From Bacteroidota bacterium (GTDB taxonomy: Bacteria; Bacteroidota; Bacteroidia; Bacteroidales; GCA-2748055), in NCBI GenBank assembly GCA_030592605.1, contig JAUVIT010000018.1:1-11537 (forward strand): a stretch of 11,537 nt of DNA, written 5' to 3'. The notes beneath the pieces were generated by a model that saw nothing but the letters and a program-made list of their open reading frames with translations, had not been told where the DNA came from and did not search any database. The position numbers and the translations under genes are program-made. Position 1 is the first letter of the stretch, and every line of letters starts with the position of its first letter. Of this stretch, positions 1 through 7,790 are shown in pieces.

Positions 1-78
1 CTTTTTCATATACCAAAGTTAGGAAATTCATAGGACTGAACTAGCATGTTTTTCGTATCTTGTGGCGCGCGTTTATTT

Positions 79-83
79 GGAGG
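79..83 (+). promoter_or_regulatory. Shine-Dalgarno sequence of the first gene
   Basis: GGAGG lies 6 nt before the ATG at 90. It decides the start: an in-frame TTG at 60 would add ten residues ahead of a good lipoprotein signal peptide and has no comparable site. This is the only strong Shine-Dalgarno sequence seen in the window. In the rest of the left edge (1-78) I found no convincing Bacteroidota promoter of the TTTG / TAnnTTTG type and no other gene. Confidence 0.7.
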
Positions 84-89
84 AATATC

Positions 90-3000
90 ATGAGAAACAG
101 AGGCATTATCATACTTTTTACAGGGCTGTTGCTATTGGCTGGACAAGCATGTAAGCAGCAGAAAGGAACTGATGCAGAAAGGGCCGAAGAAATGATCTCA
201 GCAAAAACACTGGGTCTGGCTTACCTGGAAGAGAACAAATTGGAGGAAGCAGAAGCTGAGTTTCAGAAAATAATTGATCTGGATTCCGATGAGGTGATGG
301 CTTATGCCAACCTGGGAATTGTTTACCTCAGAATGGGATCTTTCGATAAAGCAGAAGAGTGGCTTCGCAAAGCAATTGAAATGCAGCCCGAAGACCCTGA
401 TGTAAGGTTGATCCTGGCTAAAGTATATGAAATGAATGGGCAATCGGACAAAGCAGTGGAGGAACTTGAGAAAATTATGGAGTTTTCCCCCGGACATGTA
501 AAATCCCTGTTTAACCTCACCGAACTATACGCTTCAATACCATCAGAGGAAGCGCTGGACAAGCGTCTTGCTTATACCAGGGAGCTGGCTGAGAAAGTAC
601 CAGGGAACATTGTACCACGACTGAATCTGCTGGAGATACTGATCCAGGAGGGCGCATCTGATGAGGCTCTGGCTCAGTTGGAGGAGGTCCAGCAGGTTTT
701 TCCTGAGTTTCCCAGGGAGGCCATTGAATATTACGACCAATCCTTAGAGGCACTGAGAAAGCCCGATTTAGAAAAGGCCTCAGTCTCCTTTATGATTTTT
801 CATAATTATATGAAGGTCACCACGCCCTATCAGGCAGGGATGATGGATCTGAAAGGACCTGGAGGCGCGCTGGTGGGTTCTCCGGTCATTACTTTTGATC
901 AGACTCAGATGGGTTTCCAGGCATCAGACTGGGAGGACATGCTGGCGGCCATCAAATTTACGGATATCACGGCCACGGCAGGTCTGGATTTTTTGCTGGA
1001 AGGGAGTAGCCCGGAAGGGAGCGAAATGCGGGGCACAACACACCTTGCAGCCTGTGACTACAACGGGGATGGAGATGTGGATCTTTATGCCGGGCGGATC
1101 GATCCGGCTACAGGATCGTACCGGCACTATCTGTTAAAAAACGAATGGGGAGCTTTCCAGGATGTCTCTGTGGAGTCCGGGATAGATCACCAGGGAGCTG
1201 AATCTTCCGTTCGCTTTGCCGATTATGACAATGATGGATTCCTCGATCTATATGTGGTGAAGGAAGGATCCAACCTTCTTTACAGGAGTACCGGAGAAGA
1301 GAAGTTTACGAATGTAAGCACTCAGGCCGGGGTAGGAGATATGGGGCCTGGGACCGGGTCACTCTTTTTTGATTATGATCACGATGGAGATCTGGATATT
1401 TTTGTGAGCAGAAGAGCGACCAACTTGCTATACCGAAACAACCTGGATGGAGCCTTCCTGGAGCAGGGGGAAAAGTCTGGTCTGGCCGGCGCAGAGGTGG
1501 AGACCGTTGATGCTGCCTTTGGAGATTTTGATGAAGACGGGGACATCGACCTGCTTGTCATCAACAGCGATGGTACCATGCCGCTTTATTCCAACCAGAG
1601 GCAGGGAATCTTTCGGGATATTTCGCAGGAAGCTGGCATTCCCAATATCCCCGGAGCTTCTGCGGTAAGCGTGGGAGATTATAACAACGACGGCTTTCTG
1701 GATCTCTTTCTGGCCTCTTCAGAAGCGGGAGCTTCAGGGATGTATCTGAATCGCGGTGATGGAACCTTCACAGAGGATCTTGATTCGGAGGAATTAACAG
1801 AAAGCTTGCGTCATGTGCGTGTTAGCGATGCAGAACTATTTGATTTTGATAACGATGGTTACCTGGATCTGTTGGTGGTGGGTGAATCTACCCAGGCTGA
1901 TGGGAAGGGAATTATACTGTACCACAGCGATGGAAATGGAAAACTGTGGCTGGCTCCGGACATTTTACCGGACGATTTACAAAGCGGAAGAAGCATTACC
2001 ACTTTTGATTACAATAGTGATGGGGATTTGGATCTGGGTATTACCGGAAGTGATGGAAGTATTCGAATTTTCCGTAACGATGGCGGGAGTAACAACCATT
2101 TTATCAAGATGAAACTGGTGGGCTTACGTGCCGGGAGTGCTAAGAATAACTATTATGGAATTGGCGCCAAGGTAGAAGTTCGATCTGGGAGTCTCTACCA
2201 ATCCAAAGTGGTTACGGGACCGGATATTCATTTTGGCCTTGGATTGAGGGAAAGGGCAGAAGTAATCCGGATCCTGTGGACCAATGGCGTCCCTCAGAAT
2301 ATGTTCTTCCCGGCCACGAACCAGGACCTGATTGAGGAACAACAACTGAAAGGATCCTGTCCCTTCCTCTATACCTGGAATGGTGAGGAATATGCGTTTG
2401 TAAAGGATATCATGTGGAAAAGTGCCCTGGGCATGCCCCTGGGCATCATGGGCGAATCAAGCACCTTTGCGCCTTCGGATGCTTCGGTAGATTATATTAA
2501 GATTCCTGGCGAGCAGCTTAAAATGAAGGACGATACCTATACCCTGAGGATTACAGATGAGCTTTGGGAAACCCTCTATATGGATAAGATTGGGCTTGTG
2601 GTTCTGGATCACCCGGAGGATGTGGAAATCTATGTGGATGAGCGCATGGGGCCACCTTCCCTGTCGGGGTACAAGCTCTTCCAGGTAAAAGAGAAATACC
2701 TGCCTGTGGCAGTGAGCGATCAGTATGGAAGCGACCTGCTTCCTAAGGTTGCGGAAAGGGACAACCAGTATACACCCTTTTTGAAACAGGATAAATACCA
2801 GGGAGTTACAGAGATGTCTGAAATTACCATTGACCTGGGTAAAACAGATTCCATGGAAAAGTTATTCCTCTACCTCTACGGATGGATCTTCCCCACCGAC
2901 GCCAGTATCAATGCCTCCATCTCGCAGTCTGATGAAATACGCATGATAGCACCTCTTATTGAAGCACTTAACGATGAGGGAGAATGGGAAGTGATTGTGG

Positions 3001-3662
3001 ATAATCTGGGCTTCCCCATGGGTAAGGACAAAATGCTTGTGGCGGAACTTACCGGGAAAGTTTCCAGTACAGATTCCCGTATTCGCATCCGGACCAATAT
3101 GCAAGTGCACTGGGATCAGATCTTCTTTTCCCGGGGAGAACCGGATGTGCCAGTACGGGCAATCGCACTTGAGCCAACAGCTGCAGATTTGCACTACCGT
3201 GGTTTTTCCAGGCCCTACCGGAAGGGTGGGCGCTATGGTCCGCACTGGTTCGATTACAGCACGGTGAGCAGCGAGCCCATCTGGCGTGATTTGACAGGCA
3301 ACTATACACGCTTTGGTGATGTTCTTCCTCTTTTACTGGAGCCCGATGATATGTATGTGATTAAAAATGCCGGAGATGAAACCACCATTGAATTTGATGC
3401 TGCATCTTTGCCTGAACTTCCTGAAGGCTGGAAAAGGGATTTCCTGGTACACAGCGTAGGCTGGGTGAAGGACGGCGACCTGAATACTGTACACGGGCAA
3501 ACAGTGGGACCCCTGCCATTCCATGGCATGACCCGCTATCCTTATGGTCCGGAGGAAAGCTATCCTTCAGATCCGGCGCATCAGAACTACCTGAAGGAGT
3601 ACAATACCCGTATGGTGGATACAGAAGCGTTTACCAGGGCCTTAATTGGTGAAAAAGAATAG
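90..3662 (+). CDS. TPR, FG-GAP/VCBS propeller and ASPIC/UnbV lipoprotein (CRTAC1-like)
   Basis: The product is a 1190-residue exported protein, probably lipid-anchored. A hydrophobic signal (residues 5-18) ends at Cys21 (GQAC, a loose lipobox). Residues about 38-207 form TPR-like helical repeats, with motifs such as NLGIVYLRMGSFDKAEEWL. Seven calcium-loop motifs of the D-x-[DN]-x-DG-x-x-D type start at D323, D378, D428, D479, D530, D585 and D640. Their 50-55 residue spacing fits a seven-bladed FG-GAP/VCBS beta-propeller. Residues about 691-738 (GAKVEVRSG, then HFGLG and ILWTNG) match ASPIC/UnbV, as in CRTAC1-like proteins. Residues 757-1190 are rich in Trp, Tyr and Pro and end in a block near 1124-1155 (GWVKDGD, PLPFHGM, YPYGP). 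I cannot assign that region to a named domain. The likely role is extracytoplasmic protein or glycan binding, since no catalytic motif was seen. The 3' end overlaps the convergent iron-sulfur gene by 21 bp. Confidence 0.88.
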   Translation: MRNRGIIILFTGLLLLAGQACKQQKGTDAERAEEMISAKTLGLAYLEENKLEEAEAEFQKIIDLDSDEVMAYANLGIVYLRMGSFDKAEEWLRKAIEMQPEDPDVRLILAKVYEMNGQSDKAVEELEKIMEFSPGHVKSLFNLTELYASIPSEEALDKRLAYTRELAEKVPGNIVPRLNLLEILIQEGASDEALAQLEEVQQVFPEFPREAIEYYDQSLEALRKPDLEKASVSFMIFHNYMKVTTPYQAGMMDLKGPGGALVGSPVITFDQTQMGFQASDWEDMLAAIKFTDITATAGLDFLLEGSSPEGSEMRGTTHLAACDYNGDGDVDLYAGRIDPATGSYRHYLLKNEWGAFQDVSVESGIDHQGAESSVRFADYDNDGFLDLYVVKEGSNLLYRSTGEEKFTNVSTQAGVGDMGPGTGSLFFDYDHDGDLDIFVSRRATNLLYRNNLDGAFLEQGEKSGLAGAEVETVDAAFGDFDEDGDIDLLVINSDGTMPLYSNQRQGIFRDISQEAGIPNIPGASAVSVGDYNNDGFLDLFLASSEAGASGMYLNRGDGTFTEDLDSEELTESLRHVRVSDAELFDFDNDGYLDLLVVGESTQADGKGIILYHSDGNGKLWLAPDILPDDLQSGRSITTFDYNSDGDLDLGITGSDGSIRIFRNDGGSNNHFIKMKLVGLRAGSAKNNYYGIGAKVEVRSGSLYQSKVVTGPDIHFGLGLRERAEVIRILWTNGVPQNMFFPATNQDLIEEQQLKGSCPFLYTWNGEEYAFVKDIMWKSALGMPLGIMGESSTFAPSDASVDYIKIPGEQLKMKDDTYTLRITDELWETLYMDKIGLVVLDHPEDVEIYVDERMGPPSLSGYKLFQVKEKYLPVAVSDQYGSDLLPKVAERDNQYTPFLKQDKYQGVTEMSEITIDLGKTDSMEKLFLYLYGWIFPTDASINASISQSDEIRMIAPLIEALNDEGEWEVIVDNLGFPMGKDKMLVAELTGKVSSTDSRIRIRTNMQVHWDQIFFSRGEPDVPVRAIALEPTAADLHYRGFSRPYRKGGRYGPHWFDYSTVSSEPIWRDLTGNYTRFGDVLPLLLEPDDMYVIKNAGDETTIEFDAASLPELPEGWKRDFLVHSVGWVKDGDLNTVHGQTVGPLPFHGMTRYPYGPEESYPSDPAHQNYLKEYNTRMVDTEAFTRALIGEKE

Positions 3663-5588
3663 CAAGCCAAGCGCAATAAATCCAATAAACAGGGCATAAG
3701 GAAGGGTGATTAGGAATTGCTTTCCCGGCTTAATATCGAGCTCTTGCCAGCTCCGGGTAATGTTCCTGAGGCTCAGGTGCAGTCCTGCTAGAATAAGTAT
3801 TGCCTGTATCCATGGGATATAGCGGGGTATAAGCTGGTGCCATGGCGTATTGGCTGTTCCAAAGAAGTCCCATCCCCATCCAAAGGGATCTGATAAGGAT
3901 TGCAGTACAAAGGTAATATTGGTGAAAAGCATGGGGATAACGAAGGCCATCCACAGCATAAGTCCGATTGGTAACAGTGAAGCAGTATAGTTAAGAAATA
4001 TTTTCCTTGCACTTAGCTTTTGTTTTGAGAGCCTGCCTCCTGCATAGGCTAGCCCGTATAGTAAGCCGGGCATTATAAGGAGGGATGTGGTCCAGACAAC
4101 TCCGGTATAAATCCCAAAGAGATCCCAGTTCTTTTTATCCAGGATATTGACGTAATCCCGAACTACCGGCCAGTGCCCCAGGTATAAGATGCTGTAAATA
4201 ATTGCAATGGTAAATATGGCGATGGAGAGCCAGGCATCGCTCATATGGCTCATGCTTCTTTCAGATGCAAAGGGCCTTTTGTATAGGGTTACATTGTCAT
4301 AGGTACATGAACGTACACACTCCAGGCAAAGGCCACAATTCGCATTCTCTTTCAGCTCAGCTACATTAAGCCCATAGGGACAGGCCCAGCCTTTGGCGTT
4401 TCCATTTTGACAATAATGGGCCTTGCACTTGTCGCAAACCTCCTGGGAACGATTTCTAAGTGCCAGCTTACTCATACCCGAGAAGGGACCAATAAAAGCA
4501 TGCACCGGGCACACATAGCGGCAAAAAGCCCTTAATTCAAATATGGGAGCCATCAGGGTTGGCAAGAGCAGAAGAGCCAGAATTGCAAGACCTGAAATCC
4601 TGGGAGAGGCCACCATGGTGGTGGAGAATGTGGCCAGGATTAGAAATACGATTAGCCTGAGCCAGTTGTTGCTCAGCCTTTGGGGCCATTTTAGTGAGAG
4701 GCCAAAGAACTTATTGTTATAGCCCCTGGTTCGTCCCTTTCTCGGGTTAAAGAATGAGCCCCGCTGAATCAGGTCCCCAAACATGGGCAGGGGACAGATA
4801 GTACACCATATTCGCCCGGCAAATGGGGTCATGATTGCAATGATCAGAAATAACCATACGGCCCACATCAGGAGAACTCCCAGGTTTCGGCCCGACATCT
4901 TGGTGCCGAAAAGGGAGGTCATGATCACAATATAAATGAGGGTCAGAGCGATCAATGTCAGAATAAACTGTGGCCAGCGGGAGACCAGCAATTTTTTTAA
5001 TATGCCTTTGCTTTTAAACAGATCTTTCATCTCTGCTTCATCGTTCCTTTGGACAGCTGTTTGGCTTCTCCTGCCAAACAGACCCAGGACCCAGATCAGG
5101 ATCACACCAAGAAAACTGCCCAGGCTAAAGCATAAGAGGGTATTGGGCAGGATAAGCAGTTTACCTTGTTCAAAGGCGTGCATGGGGCCACACCATACAT
5201 GGCAACGGTACTGGCTTTTGGAAATCACATAATTTAAAACTCCCGGATGCTCTGCAACAATAGTTAACTCCTTTGTAATAAAGGGTGTGGCTGAAGGATC
5301 GGAGGTCTTAAATACGGTCACCTCTTCAACGGCGGGACTAACCTTTACATCGATATCAAACTCTTCCAGGAAGAAGGAGTGTCCCGTATCGTCCGAAGAA
5401 AAGGTAAGATGAAGTGTATCCCCCCTGTTACAGCGGATCACTGCAGGATCTTTCCCATATCGAAAGTTTCTGATATGGATATATCTGTCAACGGGTTCCC
5501 GGGTGAAAAACTGACAAATAAGAGCAGGAATAAGACCCAAAACAAAAACAATGATCAAATTTTGAATCCTCATACGGGTTTTACTCAT
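3642..5588 (-). CDS. Polytopic 4Fe-4S membrane protein (NosR/NapH/CcoG type) with N-terminal CuA-like cupredoxin domain
   Basis: The product has 648 residues and is a likely membrane electron-transfer protein. A membrane anchor (about 10-28) precedes a periplasmic cupredoxin domain (about 45-148). There GHSFFLEEFDID, with His70, aligns with the His-bearing strand of cytochrome oxidase subunit II. CHVWCGPMHAFEQGK gives C129-x3-C133-x3-H137, the CuA spacing, with Glu140 where subunit II and NosZ have Met. About ten further membrane helices follow (150-170, 206-227, 236-254, 309-327, 332-350, 452-471, 492-515, 532-556, 590-609, 626-646). Cys-Pro motifs of the NosR/NapH group occur at C262-x2-C265-P and C356-x3-C360-P. 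Two ferredoxin-like clusters follow: C385-x2-C388-x4-C393-x9-C403-P and C418-x2-C421-x2-C424-x3-C428. The start at 5588 is the first ATG; Met6 is an alternative, and neither has a strong ribosome site. Electron donor and acceptor are unknown, and no NosZ, Nap or oxidase genes are adjacent. Confidence 0.87.
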   Translation of the reverse strand: MSKTRMRIQNLIIVFVLGLIPALICQFFTREPVDRYIHIRNFRYGKDPAVIRCNRGDTLHLTFSSDDTGHSFFLEEFDIDVKVSPAVEEVTVFKTSDPSATPFITKELTIVAEHPGVLNYVISKSQYRCHVWCGPMHAFEQGKLLILPNTLLCFSLGSFLGVILIWVLGLFGRRSQTAVQRNDEAEMKDLFKSKGILKKLLVSRWPQFILTLIALTLIYIVIMTSLFGTKMSGRNLGVLLMWAVWLFLIIAIMTPFAGRIWCTICPLPMFGDLIQRGSFFNPRKGRTRGYNNKFFGLSLKWPQRLSNNWLRLIVFLILATFSTTMVASPRISGLAILALLLLPTLMAPIFELRAFCRYVCPVHAFIGPFSGMSKLALRNRSQEVCDKCKAHYCQNGNAKGWACPYGLNVAELKENANCGLCLECVRSCTYDNVTLYKRPFASERSMSHMSDAWLSIAIFTIAIIYSILYLGHWPVVRDYVNILDKKNWDLFGIYTGVVWTTSLLIMPGLLYGLAYAGGRLSKQKLSARKIFLNYTASLLPIGLMLWMAFVIPMLFTNITFVLQSLSDPFGWGWDFFGTANTPWHQLIPRYIPWIQAILILAGLHLSLRNITRSWQELDIKPGKQFLITLPYALFIGFIALGLLFFFTN

Positions 5589-5658
5589 AAATAGTAGAGA
5601 TTACGCGCTAGGCAGAGCCTAAAAATAGTTATTTTTACCGACCTAATACACCTGAATA
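5589..5658. promoter_or_regulatory. Divergent intergenic region with two overlapping inverted repeats
   Basis: This 70-bp spacer must hold the start signals of both the iron-sulfur gene (leftward) and the propeller gene (rightward). It contains TAGGC-AGA-GCCTA (5609-5621) and, overlapping by two bases, TAAAAAT-AGTT-ATTTTTA (5620-5637). The second palindrome gives TATTTTTA on both strands (one base from the Bacteroidota -7 consensus TAnnTTTG), but I found no TTTG -33 element at the right distance on either side. An operator or bidirectional promoter is inferred from position and symmetry only. Confidence 0.4.
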
Positions 5659-7056
5659 ATGATGAAATCTACCGGGCAAAAGAAGAAGGTCAAATCTCGA
5701 ATCAGAAATATTCTTACCCTGCTTCTGGTACTGCTTATACTGCTTGGTGTCCCCTATGCTATTTTGAAATATCAATCCGGGAAAAGTGGCATAAGTATGA
5801 AAGAGGTGGTTCAAAGAAAGATGATTAAAAGTGATGGTTCAGAATCAGGGGATTTGCTGGCAACTGACATCCTGGAGGGGGAGAAAAAGGATTTTCTGAT
5901 CCGCCAGCACATTGGTATGGACTATGATGCAAAACCAATGATATCTCATGTGCTTGTGGAGGACCTGGATGAAGATGGACTGCTGGATGTAATTGTATGC
6001 GATGCCCTTGATAATTTTGTCTCCTGGATCAGGCAGTATCCTGCAAATACTTACACAGAAACTGTTCTGGCCACCGAATTAATTGGCCCGGCCCATGTGC
6101 AGGCTAAGGATTTCGATGGAGACGGGGACAAAGATCTGCTGGTGGCCGTTCTTGGCCTGCTTTACCCCTCCAATGACAAGATTGGTTCCATTGTTTATCT
6201 TGAAAATGATGGGAACTTTAAGTTCAAGAAGCATATAATTATCGAACGAATTGCCCGTGTTTCTGATGTTAGGGCGGGTGACCTGGACGGGGATGGTGAT
6301 ATGGACCTGGCGGCAGCTCAGTTTGGATATGATGATGGGGAAACACGCTGGATGGAAAATCTGGGGAACGGCGAGTTTAAGACCCATATGCTTCAAAACC
6401 TGTCCGGGCCCATCAATGTGGAAATTGTGGATATTGATGAGGATGGTGATCTGGATATTATTTCCCTGGTGAGTCAGGAGTGGGAGGAGATCTACTGTTA
6501 TGTCAATGATGGAACAGGAAATTTCCGGATGAAGTTATTATGGGGCTCGGATAATGAAGATTTTGGCTCAAGTGGTATTTCGCTCTTTGATTTGAACCAG
6601 GATGGCAAACTGGATATTCTTTATGCCAATGGCGATGCTTTTGATTATATTCCACCCCAGGGGATGCCCTGGCATGGATTGCAATGGTTTGAGAACAAGG
6701 GAAATCTTGAATTTGAGTATCATCGACTTTGTGATTTGATTGGTGCTTATAGTCTCAGGCCGGGGGATGTTGACATGGACGGAGACCTGGATCTGTTCGC
6801 AGTCAGTGCATTCAATATGTGGGAGGACCTTGATGCGCAAAGTTTTATATGGCTGGAAAATGTGGGTGATATGCAGTATATAAAGCGCGATATTACCAAT
6901 GATCCCACCCACCTGATTGTGATGGAACCTGGCGATTTCAATAATGATGGTCTGATGGATTTTGTGACCGGGGGAATGTATCCTTATCCTCCCTTTGATC
7001 GAATGAGCAGGATTACCTTATGGACCAACGATGGCAGCTTGGTATCTGAGCAGTAA
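5659..7056 (+). CDS. Membrane-anchored FG-GAP/VCBS seven-motif beta-propeller protein
   Basis: The product has 465 residues. A basic N-terminus (KKKVKSRIR) and one strong hydrophobic helix (about 18-37) without a lipobox Cys suggest an uncleaved anchor with the rest outside the cytoplasm. Seven calcium-loop motifs begin at D102, D151, D208, D258, D311, D370 and D426, spaced 49-59 residues, and fill the protein almost to its end. The whole exported part is therefore probably one seven-bladed propeller of the FG-GAP-like repeat family. Recurrent WxEN and FEN strands between motifs support this. It has no ASPIC/UnbV or TPR segment, unlike the first gene. Two adjacent ATGs (5659 and 5662) are possible starts, with no clear ribosome site. 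It is followed after 3 bp by the FISUMP gene and diverges from the iron-sulfur gene. Its ligand is unknown; a scaffold or adhesion role is only an inference. Confidence 0.87.
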   Translation: MMKSTGQKKKVKSRIRNILTLLLVLLILLGVPYAILKYQSGKSGISMKEVVQRKMIKSDGSESGDLLATDILEGEKKDFLIRQHIGMDYDAKPMISHVLVEDLDEDGLLDVIVCDALDNFVSWIRQYPANTYTETVLATELIGPAHVQAKDFDGDGDKDLLVAVLGLLYPSNDKIGSIVYLENDGNFKFKKHIIIERIARVSDVRAGDLDGDGDMDLAAAQFGYDDGETRWMENLGNGEFKTHMLQNLSGPINVEIVDIDEDGDLDIISLVSQEWEEIYCYVNDGTGNFRMKLLWGSDNEDFGSSGISLFDLNQDGKLDILYANGDAFDYIPPQGMPWHGLQWFENKGNLEFEYHRLCDLIGAYSLRPGDVDMDGDLDLFAVSAFNMWEDLDAQSFIWLENVGDMQYIKRDITNDPTHLIVMEPGDFNNDGLMDFVTGGMYPYPPFDRMSRITLWTNDGSLVSEQ

Positions 7057-7059
7057 GCT

Positions 7060-7779
7060 ATGAACCTTAACAACAAGACTATGTTTTCCCAATGGACAAA
7101 CAATATTAAGCTTTTAGTGATGGTTACTGTTTTGACCGGATGTAGTTCTGACGTGGAAAAAGAGGAGAAGCAGGAGCAAATCAGGGATATTGAGGGCAAT
7201 TCCTACAACGCTGTCCAGATTGGTGAACAGCTTTGGATGGCAGAGGATCTGAAAACAACCAGCTATTCGGATGGCACTCCCATACCTTTAGTGGAGAACT
7301 ATGATGAATGGGCAAACCTGGAGCTTCCAGCCTATTGCTGGTATAATAATGATTCTTTGAACGTTGAGGATTTTGGAGCCCTCTATAACTGTTATGCAAT
7401 CGAGACAGAAAAGCTCTGTCCGGACGGATGGCACGTACCTTCAGATGAGGAGTGGATTGCCCTTGAAACAGTCCTGGGAGGTGCAGGACTTGCAGGTGGT
7501 GCCATGAAAGAATCCGGATTGGGACACTGGAAAACTCCCAATACTGAAGCAAGCAACGAAAGTGGGTTCAGCGCTCTTCCCGGTGGCTATCGCAGCTACA
7601 ATGGCACCTTTAATCTGATGCGGATCGATGGATTCTGGTGGAGCTCCAGCGAAAAGAGCTGGTATGGTTCCTTAAATACGGTAATCTACAGGAATCTCAA
7701 ATACGATGGTTCAGATTTGTACAGGGAAGTAGCTGTGAAAGCCAACGGCTTTTCTGTGCGCTGTGTGCAAAATCCTTAA
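7060..7779 (+). CDS. FISUMP-domain lipoprotein
   Basis: The product has 239 residues. A hydrophobic stretch ends in the lipobox LTGC, giving Cys28 as the lipidated residue, followed by an acidic tail (SSDVEKEEKQEQ) that may favour surface export in Bacteroidota. Residues about 42-237 carry the hallmarks of the Fibrobacter succinogenes major paralogous (FISUMP) domain: DIEGNSYNAVQIGEQLWMAE, GALYNCYA, CPDGWHVPSDEEW, GFSALPGGYR, FWWSSSE and a terminal VRCVQNP. Cys93, Cys111, Cys120 and Cys235 could form disulfides. The start at 7060 leaves 3 bp after the preceding stop, implying co-transcription and perhaps translational coupling. Met8 at 7081 would give a more compact signal peptide and is a real alternative. 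The family is common in secreted proteins of Bacteroidota and Fibrobacter; its biochemical function is not established. Confidence 0.9.
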   Translation: MNLNNKTMFSQWTNNIKLLVMVTVLTGCSSDVEKEEKQEQIRDIEGNSYNAVQIGEQLWMAEDLKTTSYSDGTPIPLVENYDEWANLELPAYCWYNNDSLNVEDFGALYNCYAIETEKLCPDGWHVPSDEEWIALETVLGGAGLAGGAMKESGLGHWKTPNTEASNESGFSALPGGYRSYNGTFNLMRIDGFWWSSSEKSWYGSLNTVIYRNLKYDGSDLYREVAVKANGFSVRCVQNP

Positions 7780-7790
7780 GCACCGGATTT
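7770..7790. other. Short inverted repeat spanning two convergent stop codons
   Basis: AAATCC (7770-7775) and GGATTT (7785-7790) are perfect complements around a 9-nt loop. The repeat covers the stop of the FISUMP gene and part of the stop of the convergent large lipoprotein gene, which lie only 9 bp apart. It could slow polymerases from both directions, but the stem is six pairs and no T-run follows on either strand, so it is not called a terminator. Confidence 0.25.

Noticed and set aside
56..62. TATCTTG as a -7 promoter element for the first gene.
   Set aside because: It is one base short of the TAnnTTTG consensus and no TTTG lies at the right distance upstream.
60..89. TTG start at 60 for the first gene, adding ten residues.
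   Set aside because: The ATG at 90 has GGAGG at ideal spacing and gives a proper lipoprotein signal peptide; the longer form has neither.
1056..2033. Recurring short DNA similarity every 150-165 bp, which could suggest a repeat array.
   Set aside because: It reflects the protein-level calcium-loop motif with diverged codons; there are no identical repeats or unique spacers as in CRISPR.
2862..3245. A minus-strand open frame of 127 codons inside the first gene.
   Set aside because: It is antisense to the C-terminal region of a clear gene and has no domain or ribosome site.
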